From an uncultured Halomicronema sp. (GTDB lineage: Bacteria; Cyanobacteriota; Cyanobacteriia; Phormidesmidales; Phormidesmidaceae): 11,005 bases of DNA. The notes beneath the pieces are model-generated. The model made no database searches, was not told the origin of the DNA, and saw only the letters and a program-made list of their open reading frames with translations. The DNA is taken from assembly GCA_937897665.1 (NCBI GenBank), contig CALCPB010000973.1, positions 1-11,005 on the forward strand, written 5' to 3'. Shown here one piece after another: positions 1 to 7,378 of this stretch. The position numbers and the translations under genes were made by a program. Within the stretch, counting starts at the first letter, position 1. Each line of letters begins with the position of its first letter.

Positions 1-51
1 ACAGTCGTTACGAATTATGCATGACAACTGGTATGAGGTTGAGATTTAGTG

Positions 52-651
52 ATGCAACCCCCTGCTTTAGTGCCTCGTTCGGGGCCGCTCGGCTGGTTAG
101 ATCAATTGATTGGGCCAGGCGCCACCTCGGCCGAAATTACGTTGCAATTGCTCCCCTCGATCGCCGCCATGATCGCTGCACCGGCCTATGCCTTGACCCT
201 GCCAATGGAATGGAGCGGCTGGCAATTAGGCGTGATTTCTGTCCTTAGCTTCGATCTTGTAGGAGGCGTGTTGACCAATGCCACGTCGGCGGCCAAGCGT
301 TGGTATCACCGGCCCGGTCAAGGCTGGCGACAGCACCTAGCGTTCGTGATTCTTCATTTTGTTCATGTTGCTGTAGTTGCCCTGTTCTTGCGAGGAGGAG
401 ACTGGTCTTTCTTTTTTGCTATTTCTGGATATCTTCTGGGGGCGTCGGTTTTGATTCTGAGGGTGCCGCTCTACCTACAGCGCCCCGTCGCGCTGGGACT
501 GTATGGATTGTCATTGCTGGGCGATCGCTACTGCTGGATGCCCACACCCGGGATGGAATGGTTTCTATCGCTGTTTTTCCTAAAGCTTCTCGTGAGTCAT
601 CTTCTGTATGAAACGCCCTATCAGCCAGAACCCTCTCAACGATCTTCCTGA
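52..651 (+). CDS. small multi-pass membrane protein of unknown function
   Basis: A 199-residue hydrophobic protein that I cannot place in a named family. By eye there are four to six membrane segments, at about residues 32-50, 57-75, 95-114, 117-136, 146-158 and 168-185. They are short and aromatic-rich, which points to an inner or thylakoid membrane location. Between the second and third segments lies a polar loop, TNATSAAKRWYHRPGQ, with a cluster of Lys, Arg, Trp and His that looks conserved. Some His residues fall in the third segment (LHFVHV). The frame opens after a TGA at 40-42. A GTG at 49 directly precedes the ATG at 52; I prefer the ATG, but neither has a clear Shine-Dalgarno sequence. 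The C-terminus is short and polar. It is the only convincing plus-strand gene and converges on the DUF4349 gene. It is clearly coding; its function is unknown. Confidence 0.75.
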   Translation: MQPPALVPRSGPLGWLDQLIGPGATSAEITLQLLPSIAAMIAAPAYALTLPMEWSGWQLGVISVLSFDLVGGVLTNATSAAKRWYHRPGQGWRQHLAFVILHFVHVAVVALFLRGGDWSFFFAISGYLLGASVLILRVPLYLQRPVALGLYGLSLLGDRYCWMPTPGMEWFLSLFFLKLLVSHLLYETPYQPEPSQRSS

Positions 652-698
652 ATTCTCTGATGGCCTCGCTGCAAGCGAAATATAGCGCTGGCTACTTA

Positions 699-733
699 GC
701 CGAGGACGCCTAGAAGCACTCTGAATCCTCGGC
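699..733. terminator. hairpin between convergent genes, possible bidirectional terminator
   Basis: GCCGAGGA (699-706) and TCCTCGGC (726-733) form a perfect GC-rich 8-bp inverted repeat around a 19-nt loop. It lies in the 271-bp gap between the plus-strand membrane protein (ends 651) and the minus-strand DUF4349 gene (ends 923). Neither side has a T tract, so it is not a classical intrinsic terminator. Its position between two gene ends is the main argument. A 10-bp palindrome, GACTGCAGTC, also lies at 898-907, just past the DUF4349 stop. Nothing else was seen in this gap; the short frames there look like noise. Confidence 0.3.
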
Positions 734-922
734 GCATCAGCAAAGTGGCTCCGTTGTCTTGTCCTCACCAGGTTGGCGACTGCTATGGCACGCCGCAGTT
801 TGATTCAGTTACTCCAGATGCCTGAAACCGTTATCCGACCGGCTTTCTGACTCCGACTTCTGCTATATAGAACGATCGCTAGCGTGTTGCAGCATTTGAC
901 TGCAGTCTGCTCAGGCGACTGG

Positions 923-1840
923 TTAAGTCGCATCAGTTTGCTCTGTCGCCGACTGTTGCCGACGTCGATAGCGCTGACCGACCCAGCCACCGAGCACCAC
1001 AAGGCCGATGTAGGGGCTGAAGACTAACAGCCACAGCGTTAGCTGCAGCAAACTTACGCTCACGGTTTGAGCTGAACTGGTGGCAGTTTGCCAGGTGTGA
1101 CTGAGGGTTTCACTGACGGGCGAGGTAATTGGGGCCAGGGGTTGAGTACTGACCACAGAGAGAGCAATGGTGGAATAGGCGACTCGGCTTTGGAGAGCTT
1201 TGGATTGAGCCTCTTGGCGTTCGATCGCTTCTCTAACCGTGCTGAGTTCGCGGCTGACCTCAAGCACATCAGGAATAGAGCCAGAGCGCTCCATAATTTC
1301 TAACAGCGCTTCTTCTGACTTCCGGAGGTTGCGCACCCGAGCCTGCAGATCGACGAGTTGAGCCGCCACATCTTCGGCGGCGATTGTTTGCTCGACGACA
1401 TTGCCTAAGTTTCGTAGGGCTTCTAACGTGTTGTCTAAATTGGCTTGAGGCACCCGTATCTGCAAACTGACCTGACGCGGCTGGGTCGCCTGATTTTCTT
1501 GGTCGGATAGGGAGAGCAAATCCCCTTGATTTGCTGCCAGAATATTGGAGATTGCTTTGACCGCCTCATCAACGTCGGCTGACTCGATGCGCAGAGAGGC
1601 ATTTTTGATCAGCTTTGGCGAGTGCTGTAGATCAGGCGTGGGAATCGCCGAGCTGCGATCGTCTGCGCTTTCCGCTGAGATTGCACTATCAGCTGGTGCT
1701 GAGACGGGAGCCTCCTGAATCGCCGTTTCACTGCCAGTTGGCGCGTTGCTGCAGCCAACAGTCGCCGCCAAGCTCAAAAGCCCGGCAAGCGCAGCAAGGC
1801 GGAAATTAATAGAAGCCGATTTAACAAGCATGGTGCTCAC
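923..1840 (-). CDS. DUF4349 domain-containing envelope protein, putative lipoprotein
   Basis: A 305-residue envelope protein. Residues 1-30 form a signal peptide: a polar start, a hydrophobic stretch at about 13-27, then Cys30 in the context LAATVGC. This resembles a lipobox, although Thr at -3 is weaker than the usual Leu. A Ser/Ala/Glu-rich linker (31-75) leads into the DUF4349 domain (about 77-232), which opens with LIKNASLRIE and contains the pattern SLQIRVPQANLDNTLEAL. The middle of the domain, about 155-215, is a charged coiled coil (VDLQARVRNLRKSEEALLEI). A C-terminal membrane helix at about 264-288 is followed by a basic YRRRQQ end, so the body of the protein should face the periplasm. 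DUF4349 has no established biochemical activity; a scaffolding role is my guess. The start has a purine-rich GGAAAG upstream. An alternative ATG at Met4 would not change the topology. Confidence 0.85.
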   Translation of the reverse strand: MSTMLVKSASINFRLAALAGLLSLAATVGCSNAPTGSETAIQEAPVSAPADSAISAESADDRSSAIPTPDLQHSPKLIKNASLRIESADVDEAVKAISNILAANQGDLLSLSDQENQATQPRQVSLQIRVPQANLDNTLEALRNLGNVVEQTIAAEDVAAQLVDLQARVRNLRKSEEALLEIMERSGSIPDVLEVSRELSTVREAIERQEAQSKALQSRVAYSTIALSVVSTQPLAPITSPVSETLSHTWQTATSSAQTVSVSLLQLTLWLLVFSPYIGLVVLGGWVGQRYRRRQQSATEQTDAT

Positions 1841-2047
1841 TTTCCAACTGACGTAGGTCTAGTATGAAAAATGGGCACCAGGTGGCAGCCTGAGTTGCGA
1901 GAATTGAAACCAGTGTCGGGACTTAGGTTCTATATCAAGAGTGTTTAACATCTCGTGGTATGGGGATGATCGTGCCCGTTCTACCGACGAAGCTAAGGAC
2001 TGCAACTTTTGTGGCACCGGTCATGAGCCGCTAACGGGTGACAACCC

Positions 2048-2257
2048 CTAGTAGGCTAGAGTCTCTAAAGTTTCCCGCAGATAGAGACGCACTTGTTTGT
2101 CGAGCGATGAAGCGGTTAAGGAAGGAGATTGCTGCTGTTTCCAGCCTTTAAAGCCAGAGCTATTGGCGATCGCTGCCCTGAGATTGGCCCACGTTGTGCT
2201 GTCTTCAGAGGCGTCATGCGTCTTTGCCGAAGAGAACTGGGTCATGAATGTTGCCAT
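2048..2257 (-). CDS. small conserved-looking cyanobacterial hypothetical protein
   Basis: A 69-residue soluble protein with no recognised domain. After a variable Ser/Thr-rich start it has WANLRAAIANSSGFKGWKQQQ (about 23-43), then a linker and the C-terminal LYLRETLETLAY. This pattern, an amphipathic helix with SSGF and Trp and then a helix ending in LRETLETLAY, matches small unnamed proteins I recall from cyanobacteria; I cannot check that by search. Codon use looks like its neighbours. The ATG at 2257 is taken as the start. A second ATG at 2245 is also possible, and no strong Shine-Dalgarno precedes either. The gene stands alone between the DUF4349 gene (207 bp away) and the end of the infB operon, on the same strand as both. 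A hairpin lies in its leader. I consider it real but unproven. Confidence 0.6.
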   Translation of the reverse strand: MATFMTQFSSAKTHDASEDSTTWANLRAAIANSSGFKGWKQQQSPSLTASSLDKQVRLYLRETLETLAY

Positions 2258-2270
2258 AGTGTGAGAACAA

Positions 2271-2301
2271 GAGAGAACCCTGAGGGAGCCTGCACTCTCT
2301 C
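2271..2301 (-). promoter_or_regulatory. leader hairpin upstream of the 69-residue gene
   Basis: GAGAGA (2271-2276) pairs with TCTCTC (2296-2301). A small inner hairpin, CCC/GGG (2278-2280 with 2284-2286), sits inside. The outer stem ends 13 nt before the ATG at 2257. It could fold in the 5' leader and affect ribosome access. It has no T tract, so termination is unlikely. The call rests on sequence symmetry alone. Confidence 0.25.
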
Positions 2302-2494
2302 AAAGCCCTTTCAGGATAGCGCACGGATTTGACGACCAATTGTAGGAACCACCACACTTTTAGCAGAATCTACCGCGTTGTGCCCCATGGGTGGCGATCT
2401 ATTCCTGCTTATGGATTACGCCTGAGAGATTCTCCTTTAGCTCAGCCCCGCCGCCAGAAAAATCTTGCCGTGACAATTGCGTTTTACCCCACCT

Positions 2495-2523
2495 CGATAA
2501 TCAAAACAGCGTTTTGATTATCG
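2495..2523. terminator. 13-bp hairpin at the end of the rimP-infB operon
   Basis: CGATAATCAAAAC (2495-2507) and GTTTTGATTATCG (2511-2523) are perfect reverse complements around a 3-nt loop. The hairpin begins 2 nt after the stop codon of the low-complexity-tail gene (TAA at 2528-2526). No T run follows on either strand, although the stem contains TTTT. Location and stem length make it the best candidate for the operon's transcription end or for a 3'-end stabilising hairpin. The AT-rich stem is weaker than its length suggests. Confidence 0.55.
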
Positions 2524-2525
2524 CC

Positions 2526-3812
2526 TTAAGATTCTTGGGACAACACAGAAGCCTTGGCATCGTCTGTTGAGGATGTTGTTGGTGCCTGGAAATCGCTCTC
2601 ATCACTGGCGGTAATGGCGGCTGTATCGCTGGCCGTTAGCTCAGTCGGGATAACTGTATCATCGCCTTCTATCCGGTTCGGCTCAGTCGGTTCGTCCGTC
2701 GTGGACGGGTCTGACATTTCCGCCACTTCAAAGACTCCTGAGGGGCCGAAAGTATGAGTTTCAACCCCTTCAGCATCCTGTCTTGCCTCCGGCTCTACTG
2801 ATGAGTCAACCGTGATGTCTTGAACCAATGACTCTGATTGCGCTGTGATTGAGGCAACCGCCGCCGCATCGGTCAGAGAAGGGTCTGGCGAACTCGATGG
2901 CGCGTCAGGACTGAGAGCACTGGCCGATGCATCATTGTCCGTGTCGGCCAAATCGGACTCTGTGTCAGCTAAATTAGCTCGGCTGTCGTCTGGCGCATCG
3001 CCTAAGGCTGAAAGATGACTGGGTGCCGATACGGTATCGGACTCAATTTCGTCATCAAGAGCATCAGCGGTTTCATCCCCGTTCGTTAAAGGCGCGTCTG
3101 AGGTTGCTGGGGTGTCTGTCGGGGGAGGACTTGACGTCAGAGTCTCAGAGATCAGCATCGCCTCGGCTGCCGGGGCCGGTATGCTGGATGGCGCGGTCTC
3201 GGCTCCCGGTAGCCCCTCTACCGGGAGCAGGTCAGGGAGAATGTGCTCTAACCGCAGCCCGATAACCATGAACTTTTTCAGGATGGCAGTTGATTCGAAT
3301 GGCTCAGTTTTTTGGCGGGTCGTGGGCGAAATCAGCAGTAAAGGAATCACGGTCGCCGGAACCTGTACAAACAGATTGGCGCATAAAAAGGCGATCGCCG
3401 CAATCGCCCAGCCAGTCGGGCGAGATTTGGTGGCAAATGGAGTCATGTCGGCCGCGATCGGCGCGAGCTGATAAAGCCAGTAAAGCCCTAATAAAAGCGC
3501 GATCGCGCTGCAGATCACCAAGAGTCGGCTCAATAGGGTGCGCTGCAGCGAGAGCAAGCGGCGGCGCTCAACCGATAGCTGATCGGGGCGCAGAGCCAAT
3601 CCCGGCACACTAAAAATGTAAAAAGGCCGCTGCAGCTGCATCCATAGGATGGGCAGCGTGCCTACCAACCCCAGCGTCAACAACTCGACGCCCGGTGCCA
3701 CCACGGGATCGCCCACCGCAAGCCCTGCCAAACAGATATCCAACCAGAGCGGCACGGTCGCCAAGCCAGCTAGGTGTATCCAGAGGTAGGGATCGCGATG
3801 GGGAAGAGTCAT
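2526..3812 (-). CDS. low-complexity tail membrane protein
   Basis: A 428-residue two-part protein. Residues 1-165 hold about four membrane segments (roughly 10-32, 40-58, 95-116 and 133-162) with a basic loop at about 82-97 (VERRRLLSLQRTLLSR). A short soluble stretch, LKKFMVIGLRLEHILPDLLP (about 179-198), follows. The remaining ~230 residues are a disordered acidic tail of Asp, Glu, Ser, Thr and Ala with small internal repeats such as LADTESDLADTDND. This matches the cyanobacterial 'low-complexity tail membrane protein' type that I recall lying beside infB; its function is unknown. The ATG is only 6 nt past the infB stop and has no clear Shine-Dalgarno of its own, which suggests translational coupling to infB. 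A 13-bp hairpin follows the stop, so it is probably the last gene of the operon. Membrane topology was estimated by eye. Confidence 0.85.
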   Translation of the reverse strand: MTLPHRDPYLWIHLAGLATVPLWLDICLAGLAVGDPVVAPGVELLTLGLVGTLPILWMQLQRPFYIFSVPGLALRPDQLSVERRRLLSLQRTLLSRLLVICSAIALLLGLYWLYQLAPIAADMTPFATKSRPTGWAIAAIAFLCANLFVQVPATVIPLLLISPTTRQKTEPFESTAILKKFMVIGLRLEHILPDLLPVEGLPGAETAPSSIPAPAAEAMLISETLTSSPPPTDTPATSDAPLTNGDETADALDDEIESDTVSAPSHLSALGDAPDDSRANLADTESDLADTDNDASASALSPDAPSSSPDPSLTDAAAVASITAQSESLVQDITVDSSVEPEARQDAEGVETHTFGPSGVFEVAEMSDPSTTDEPTEPNRIEGDDTVIPTELTASDTAAITASDESDFQAPTTSSTDDAKASVLSQES

Positions 3813-3818
3813 AGCATG

Positions 3819-6791
3819 TTAGACGGGCGACAACTTGCGACGTTGGGTGACCAGCTTGAAGGCTTGAATGATATCGCCTTCTTTCCAGCCGTTAAAGTTA
3901 TCGACCCCGATGCCACATTCAAAGCCCGCAGCCACTTCTTTAACGTCGTCTTTCATCCGCTTGAGGGAATCGAGATTGCCTTCATAGGCCGCTTCACTGC
4001 CTCGTTGAACCCGAATGCGACAGTTACGTGTCACCTTGCCAGACAAGACATAACATCCGGCAACGGTGCCTTTGCGAACGGGGAAGACGGCTCGAACTTC
4101 GACTTCGCCCAAGGGTTCTTCGACTAGTTCGGGTTCTAACAAACCTTCCATCGCACCTTGAATATCATCCAGCAGGTTGTAGATGATGTCGTAGTCGCGG
4201 ACGTCAACGCCTTGACGGTCAGCCGCTTGGCGCGCGCCGGGGGCTAGGGTGGTGTTAAAGCCAATCAGAACCGCGTTACTGGCAGCGGCTAAATCAACAT
4301 CCGTTTCACTGATTTCGCCCGGTGCCCCGAGCAGGACTCGGATTTGCACTTCATTTTGCGGTAGCTGCTGCAGCGCCGCCAAAATTGCCTCAATCGACCC
4401 CTGTACATCTCCTTTAAGGATAATGTTGAGCTCTTTGAGGTCGCCCTCTTGAGCTTGGGCGGAGAGACTGCTCAGAGTCACCCGGCGAGAAGCCATGGCC
4501 TGCTGCAAGCGGGAGCGTCGCTGTTCGTCGGAGCGCGAATCGGCAATGCTGCGAGCTTCACGTTCATCGGCAAAGACTTCAAACTCATCGCCCGCCGCCG
4601 GTACATCGTTGAGACCCAGCACCTCGACAGCAAACGAAGGCGTGGCGGCAGTCACCCGATCGCCGCGATCTCCGATCATCGCCCGCACTTTACCGAAAAC
4701 CGAACCGGCAACGACACTATCGCCGACTTTTAGGGTGCCATTTTGCACCAGCAACGAGGCGACCGGGCCCCGAGCTTTATCGAGGTTGGCTTCGATGATG
4801 GTGCCCTTAGCTAAGCTATCGGGGTTGGCGTGTAAATCTTCTACCTCAGAGACGAGCAAGAGCATTTCCAGCAGGGTGTCGAGGTTATCGCCATTGATGG
4901 CACTGACTGGTACCACGATGGTTTCACCACCCCACTCCTCGGGCACTAAGCCGTGCTCCATGAGTTCTTGCTTGACTCGGTCGGGTTGGGCTGTCTCTTT
5001 GTCGATTTTGTAGACTGCAACCACGATAGGCACTTCAGCCGCTCTGGCGTGACTGATCGCTTCAATCGTCTGAGGCCGCACCCCATCATCTGCAGCGACC
5101 ACCAGAATGGCAATATCGGTGACTCGCGTACCGCGGGCCCGCATGGCGGTGAAGGCTTCGTGACCGGGGGTGTCGAGAAAAACGATTTGCTGCTCAACCC
5201 CATCATGTTCGATATCAACGTGATAGGCCCCAATATGCTGGGTAATGCCACCGGCCTCGCCCTGAGCCACTTTGGTTTTACGAATGGAATCGAGCAGGGT
5301 GGTTTTACCGTGGTCAACGTGACCCATGATGGTCACCACGGGCGGTCGCTTCGAGAGATTCTCTAGATCATCAGCGGTCAACATTTCCGTGACCTTTTTC
5401 GCTTCTGATTCGACCTCGGCGGTTTCCACCAGAATTTCGAATTCTTCCGCCACCATCTTGGCGGTTTCGATATCCAAAGTCTGGTTGATATTCGTCGCAA
5501 TGCCCTTGAAAAACAGCAGCTTGATGATCTCGGTTTCCGGCACCTTGATCAAACTAGCCAGTTCATGCACCGAGAGCCCAGTGCTCAAGGTGACCATTTC
5601 TGGCCGCTCGGGTTCTTCGTTTTGATTGCGGCGATCGCGCCGTTGATTACGGTTACTCTCACCGCGCTGCTGTGGCGGCTTGTGAGACTTGGGGGTACTA
5701 GGTGGCTTGGGACTAGACTTGGATTTCGGCTTGGGCGGGCGCGCGATCGAGCCGCTCAGAGCTGCCGAAGCCCCATTGTCATTCAGGTCACCCGTCACCT
5801 CGTCAATATCCGCCAGGATGTCTTCTTCCTGATGCTTCAGGAGATCATGACCTCGCCGCTTCGTTTTGGCCTTGGTGGTTTTTTGTTGCTCTTGCTCGTC
5901 TTCTTCGCGCTCTTTCCCTTTGCGCTTTTGGCGAGGCGGTGACGGCCGTCGCAAAATGGGTTCTTCAACCACATCGCCTGGTACGGCGGCGGTATCATCT
6001 TCATCTTGTGACGGATCGTCGTCGATGGCTTCTGACCGTTTGGGCTTAGGCCGACGGAGCTCGGGTTTGGGCTTGAGCTGAGGCGCTTCTTCCTCTTCGT
6101 CGATTTCGCGAATCTCAATCCGCGTCGGCTGAGAGGGATCGCCGCCCCGATCAGCACTGCGATCGCGCTTCTTGAGAACTGGCCGCGAGGGGCGTTCTGG
6201 TCGTGAAGGCCGACTCGGGGGGCCAGCCAGTTCGAGATCAGGCTGCTCAACTGTGCCCTCACGCGACTCTGGCCGATCCACTTGACGCGAAACCGGTGAG
6301 CGAGGCATCGCGGGCTTCGGCATGGCCGCCTCGCCCGGACGCTTGGGCCGAGGCCGAGGCACTGCCGAGGGTGACTGAACAGCGGCGGGACGACTGGGGG
6401 GAGCACTCGCCTCATTGCCGACCGGTGCGGCAGGACTGGTGGCGGCACCGGTTGCTTCAGATGGAGCCGGAGTGGGAGCCACTGCTGGTTTGGGGCGATG
6501 CCGCCGAATTTCTAAAATCTGTTGCTTTTTGGCTGGCCGTGGGGTCTCTTTTGCAGTCGGAGCCGTGGGCTTTTGAGGACGACGAGGAGGAGAAGGCTTA
6601 GTCGGCTTGTTGAGTAGTTTTCCTGACGTTTGCTTGACCTCGTTCTGAATCTTGAGTGCATCGTCACTCGTGATACTGCTGCTGTGGCTTTTCGCCGAAA
6701 TCTCTAAGCGCTCACAGATGGCCAGAATATCCTTATTTTCCAATCCGAGTTCCTTCGATAATTCGTATATTCTGACTTTGCCGTTGTTCAT
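3819..6791 (-). CDS. infB: translation initiation factor IF-2
   Basis: IF-2 is the GTPase that recruits initiator tRNA to the 30S subunit and promotes subunit joining. The protein has 990 residues. An IF2_N-type start, [16 protein letters not shown] (2-17), is followed by a disordered Pro/Lys/Arg/Glu-rich linker to about 395 and a second IF2_N module (about 400-450). The G domain has G1 GHVDHGKT (490-497), switch GGIT (514-517), G3 DTPGH (540-544), a G4 motif reading YKID (594-597) instead of NKID, and G5 SAI (630-632). Domains II, III and IV follow, with [10 protein letters not shown], a typical domain III feature, and a canonical C-terminus. The Tyr594 codon is TAC where AAC (Asn) is expected, one base away. 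I chose the ATG at 6791 rather than the longer frame opening at 6848 because cyanobacterial IF-2 begins MNNGK and GAGGGAG lies 6 nt upstream. Confidence 0.97.
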   Translation of the reverse strand: MNNGKVRIYELSKELGLENKDILAICERLEISAKSHSSSITSDDALKIQNEVKQTSGKLLNKPTKPSPPRRPQKPTAPTAKETPRPAKKQQILEIRRHRPKPAVAPTPAPSEATGAATSPAAPVGNEASAPPSRPAAVQSPSAVPRPRPKRPGEAAMPKPAMPRSPVSRQVDRPESREGTVEQPDLELAGPPSRPSRPERPSRPVLKKRDRSADRGGDPSQPTRIEIREIDEEEEAPQLKPKPELRRPKPKRSEAIDDDPSQDEDDTAAVPGDVVEEPILRRPSPPRQKRKGKEREEDEQEQQKTTKAKTKRRGHDLLKHQEEDILADIDEVTGDLNDNGASAALSGSIARPPKPKSKSSPKPPSTPKSHKPPQQRGESNRNQRRDRRNQNEEPERPEMVTLSTGLSVHELASLIKVPETEIIKLLFFKGIATNINQTLDIETAKMVAEEFEILVETAEVESEAKKVTEMLTADDLENLSKRPPVVTIMGHVDHGKTTLLDSIRKTKVAQGEAGGITQHIGAYHVDIEHDGVEQQIVFLDTPGHEAFTAMRARGTRVTDIAILVVAADDGVRPQTIEAISHARAAEVPIVVAVYKIDKETAQPDRVKQELMEHGLVPEEWGGETIVVPVSAINGDNLDTLLEMLLLVSEVEDLHANPDSLAKGTIIEANLDKARGPVASLLVQNGTLKVGDSVVAGSVFGKVRAMIGDRGDRVTAATPSFAVEVLGLNDVPAAGDEFEVFADEREARSIADSRSDEQRRSRLQQAMASRRVTLSSLSAQAQEGDLKELNIILKGDVQGSIEAILAALQQLPQNEVQIRVLLGAPGEISETDVDLAAASNAVLIGFNTTLAPGARQAADRQGVDVRDYDIIYNLLDDIQGAMEGLLEPELVEEPLGEVEVRAVFPVRKGTVAGCYVLSGKVTRNCRIRVQRGSEAAYEGNLDSLKRMKDDVKEVAAGFECGIGVDNFNGWKEGDIIQAFKLVTQRRKLSPV

Positions 6792-6797
6792 CCAAAT

Positions 6798-6804
6798 CTC
6801 CCTC
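6798..6804 (-). promoter_or_regulatory. infB ribosome binding site
   Basis: On the minus strand GAGGGAG lies 6 nt before the ATG at 6791. It is the strongest Shine-Dalgarno in the window. It decides the infB start in favour of MNNGK over the in-frame ATG at 6848, which would add 19 residues that do not resemble IF-2. Confidence 0.85.
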
Positions 6805-7044
6805 GTCGATACCGCTATTCCATAAAACAAACCTGCTTTGCTAGACAAAACTTACATTGACTCGTTGCCGCAAACTGCCGCAACCCTAAAACTCAAGCTA
6901 TCAAAACTAGGCTTATAGGTCTCAAAGAGCACATAAACGTCAACTCTCTAAGCGAATGTGTGTTTCTTGGCAGAGCACTATGCTACCAAACCCTAATCAT
7001 ACTGTAATCAACCGTTGAGCTAATGTTCCACGGGAATCTCTTAA
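6805..7044 (-). promoter_or_regulatory. ylxR-infB intergenic leader, possible internal promoter region
   Basis: The gap between ylxR and infB is 253 bp and AT-rich, with no credible coding frame. On the minus strand it holds a -10-like TATGAT (7001-6996), and a TTGACG (6943-6938) with TATAAG (6917-6912) at a rather long 20-bp spacing. A hairpin-prone segment lies at 6968-6988 (TGGTAG pairing with CTGCCA), and TGCCGCAA is directly repeated at 6866-6873 and 6876-6883. These fit an internal promoter, or a long leader regulating infB separately from nusA. No single element is convincing alone. Confidence 0.35.
6866..6883. repeat. TGCCGCAA direct repeat with 10-bp period
   Basis: TGCCGCAA occurs at 6866-6873 and again at 6876-6883, one helical turn apart. 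The first copy is part of TTGCCGCAA, itself an imperfect palindrome, and GTTGC/GCAAC flank the pair as an outer inverted repeat. It lies about 75-93 bp upstream of the infB start. The geometry suits a protein binding site; no known regulator is assigned. Confidence 0.4.
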
Positions 7045-7353
7045 CTATAGGAGCTTTTCACCCAGAGTCGATGATTCCGGCAGGGACTCAGATACAGCGA
7101 TAGTAGGGCGGGTTAACCGTTGCTGCAGCTGTTGGTAAATCTGCTCGGAAACGGGTGCCTTTAAGGCTCGCCCCAGCCGATTTTTCTTGTGAGCGGCTTT
7201 GAGGCAGGCGGCCGTCGGGCAGAGGTAGGCCGATCGCCCCATCCCCTTGTCTAATTGTACTGTGCCGGTAGGGTAGACCCGCACGACTCGCCACAGGGCC
7301 GATTTCGGGGCGATCGCGCGGCAGCTCACACAGCGTCGGAGGTTAGGTCGCAT
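7045..7353 (-). CDS. ylxR: YlxR family RNA-associated protein (DUF448)
   Basis: A small basic protein of 102 residues from the YlxR family, which is usually encoded between nusA and infB and is thought to act in RNA metabolism; the Bacillus homologue has been linked to RNase P. The signature appears as RRCVSCRAIAPKSALWRVVR (6-25), then a short strand region, then GRSAYLCP (39-46) and CLKAAHKKNRLGRAL (50-64). Cys8 and Cys11 plus Cys45 and Cys50 form two pairs that could bind a metal, which is my inference. A variable tail runs from about 70. The ATG at 7353 is chosen because MRPNLRRC is the normal family start; the frame extends upstream only by overlapping nusA. It begins 25 nt after the nusA stop without an obvious Shine-Dalgarno, so coupling to nusA is likely. 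Confidence 0.92.
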   Translation of the reverse strand: MRPNLRRCVSCRAIAPKSALWRVVRVYPTGTVQLDKGMGRSAYLCPTAACLKAAHKKNRLGRALKAPVSEQIYQQLQQRLTRPTIAVSESLPESSTLGEKLL

Positions 7354-7378
7354 AACGTGAACGTGATGGCGGCAACAA

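Noticed and set aside
652..922. Short open frames and a possible RNA gene between the two convergent genes.
   Set aside because: No tRNA-like arms, no ribosome binding sites and no conserved-looking protein sequence; only a hairpin is supportable.
1875..1885. Short palindrome around CACCAGGTG upstream of the DUF4349 gene, considered as an operator.
   Set aside because: Too short and isolated; no second copy or clear promoter next to it.
2405..2465. Minus-strand ATCTCTCAGGC followed by GTAATCC, resembling the 3' conserved part of a glycine riboswitch, upstream of the 69-residue gene.
   Set aside because: The matching 5' elements (GGAGAG and the CCGAAGG segment) are not found in the right order, and the CTCTC stretch is explained by a local GAGA/TCTC hairpin.
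3112..3613. Plus-strand open frames opposite the low-complexity-tail gene.
   Set aside because: They are antisense to a well-supported gene and their composition mirrors its repetitive tail; no ribosome binding site is seen.
5837..6448. Long minus-strand open frame of about 200 codons overlapping the infB linker in another frame.
   Set aside because: It is a shadow of the GC-rich, low-complexity Pro/Arg/Lys coding region; composition is biased and no start signal or domain is seen.
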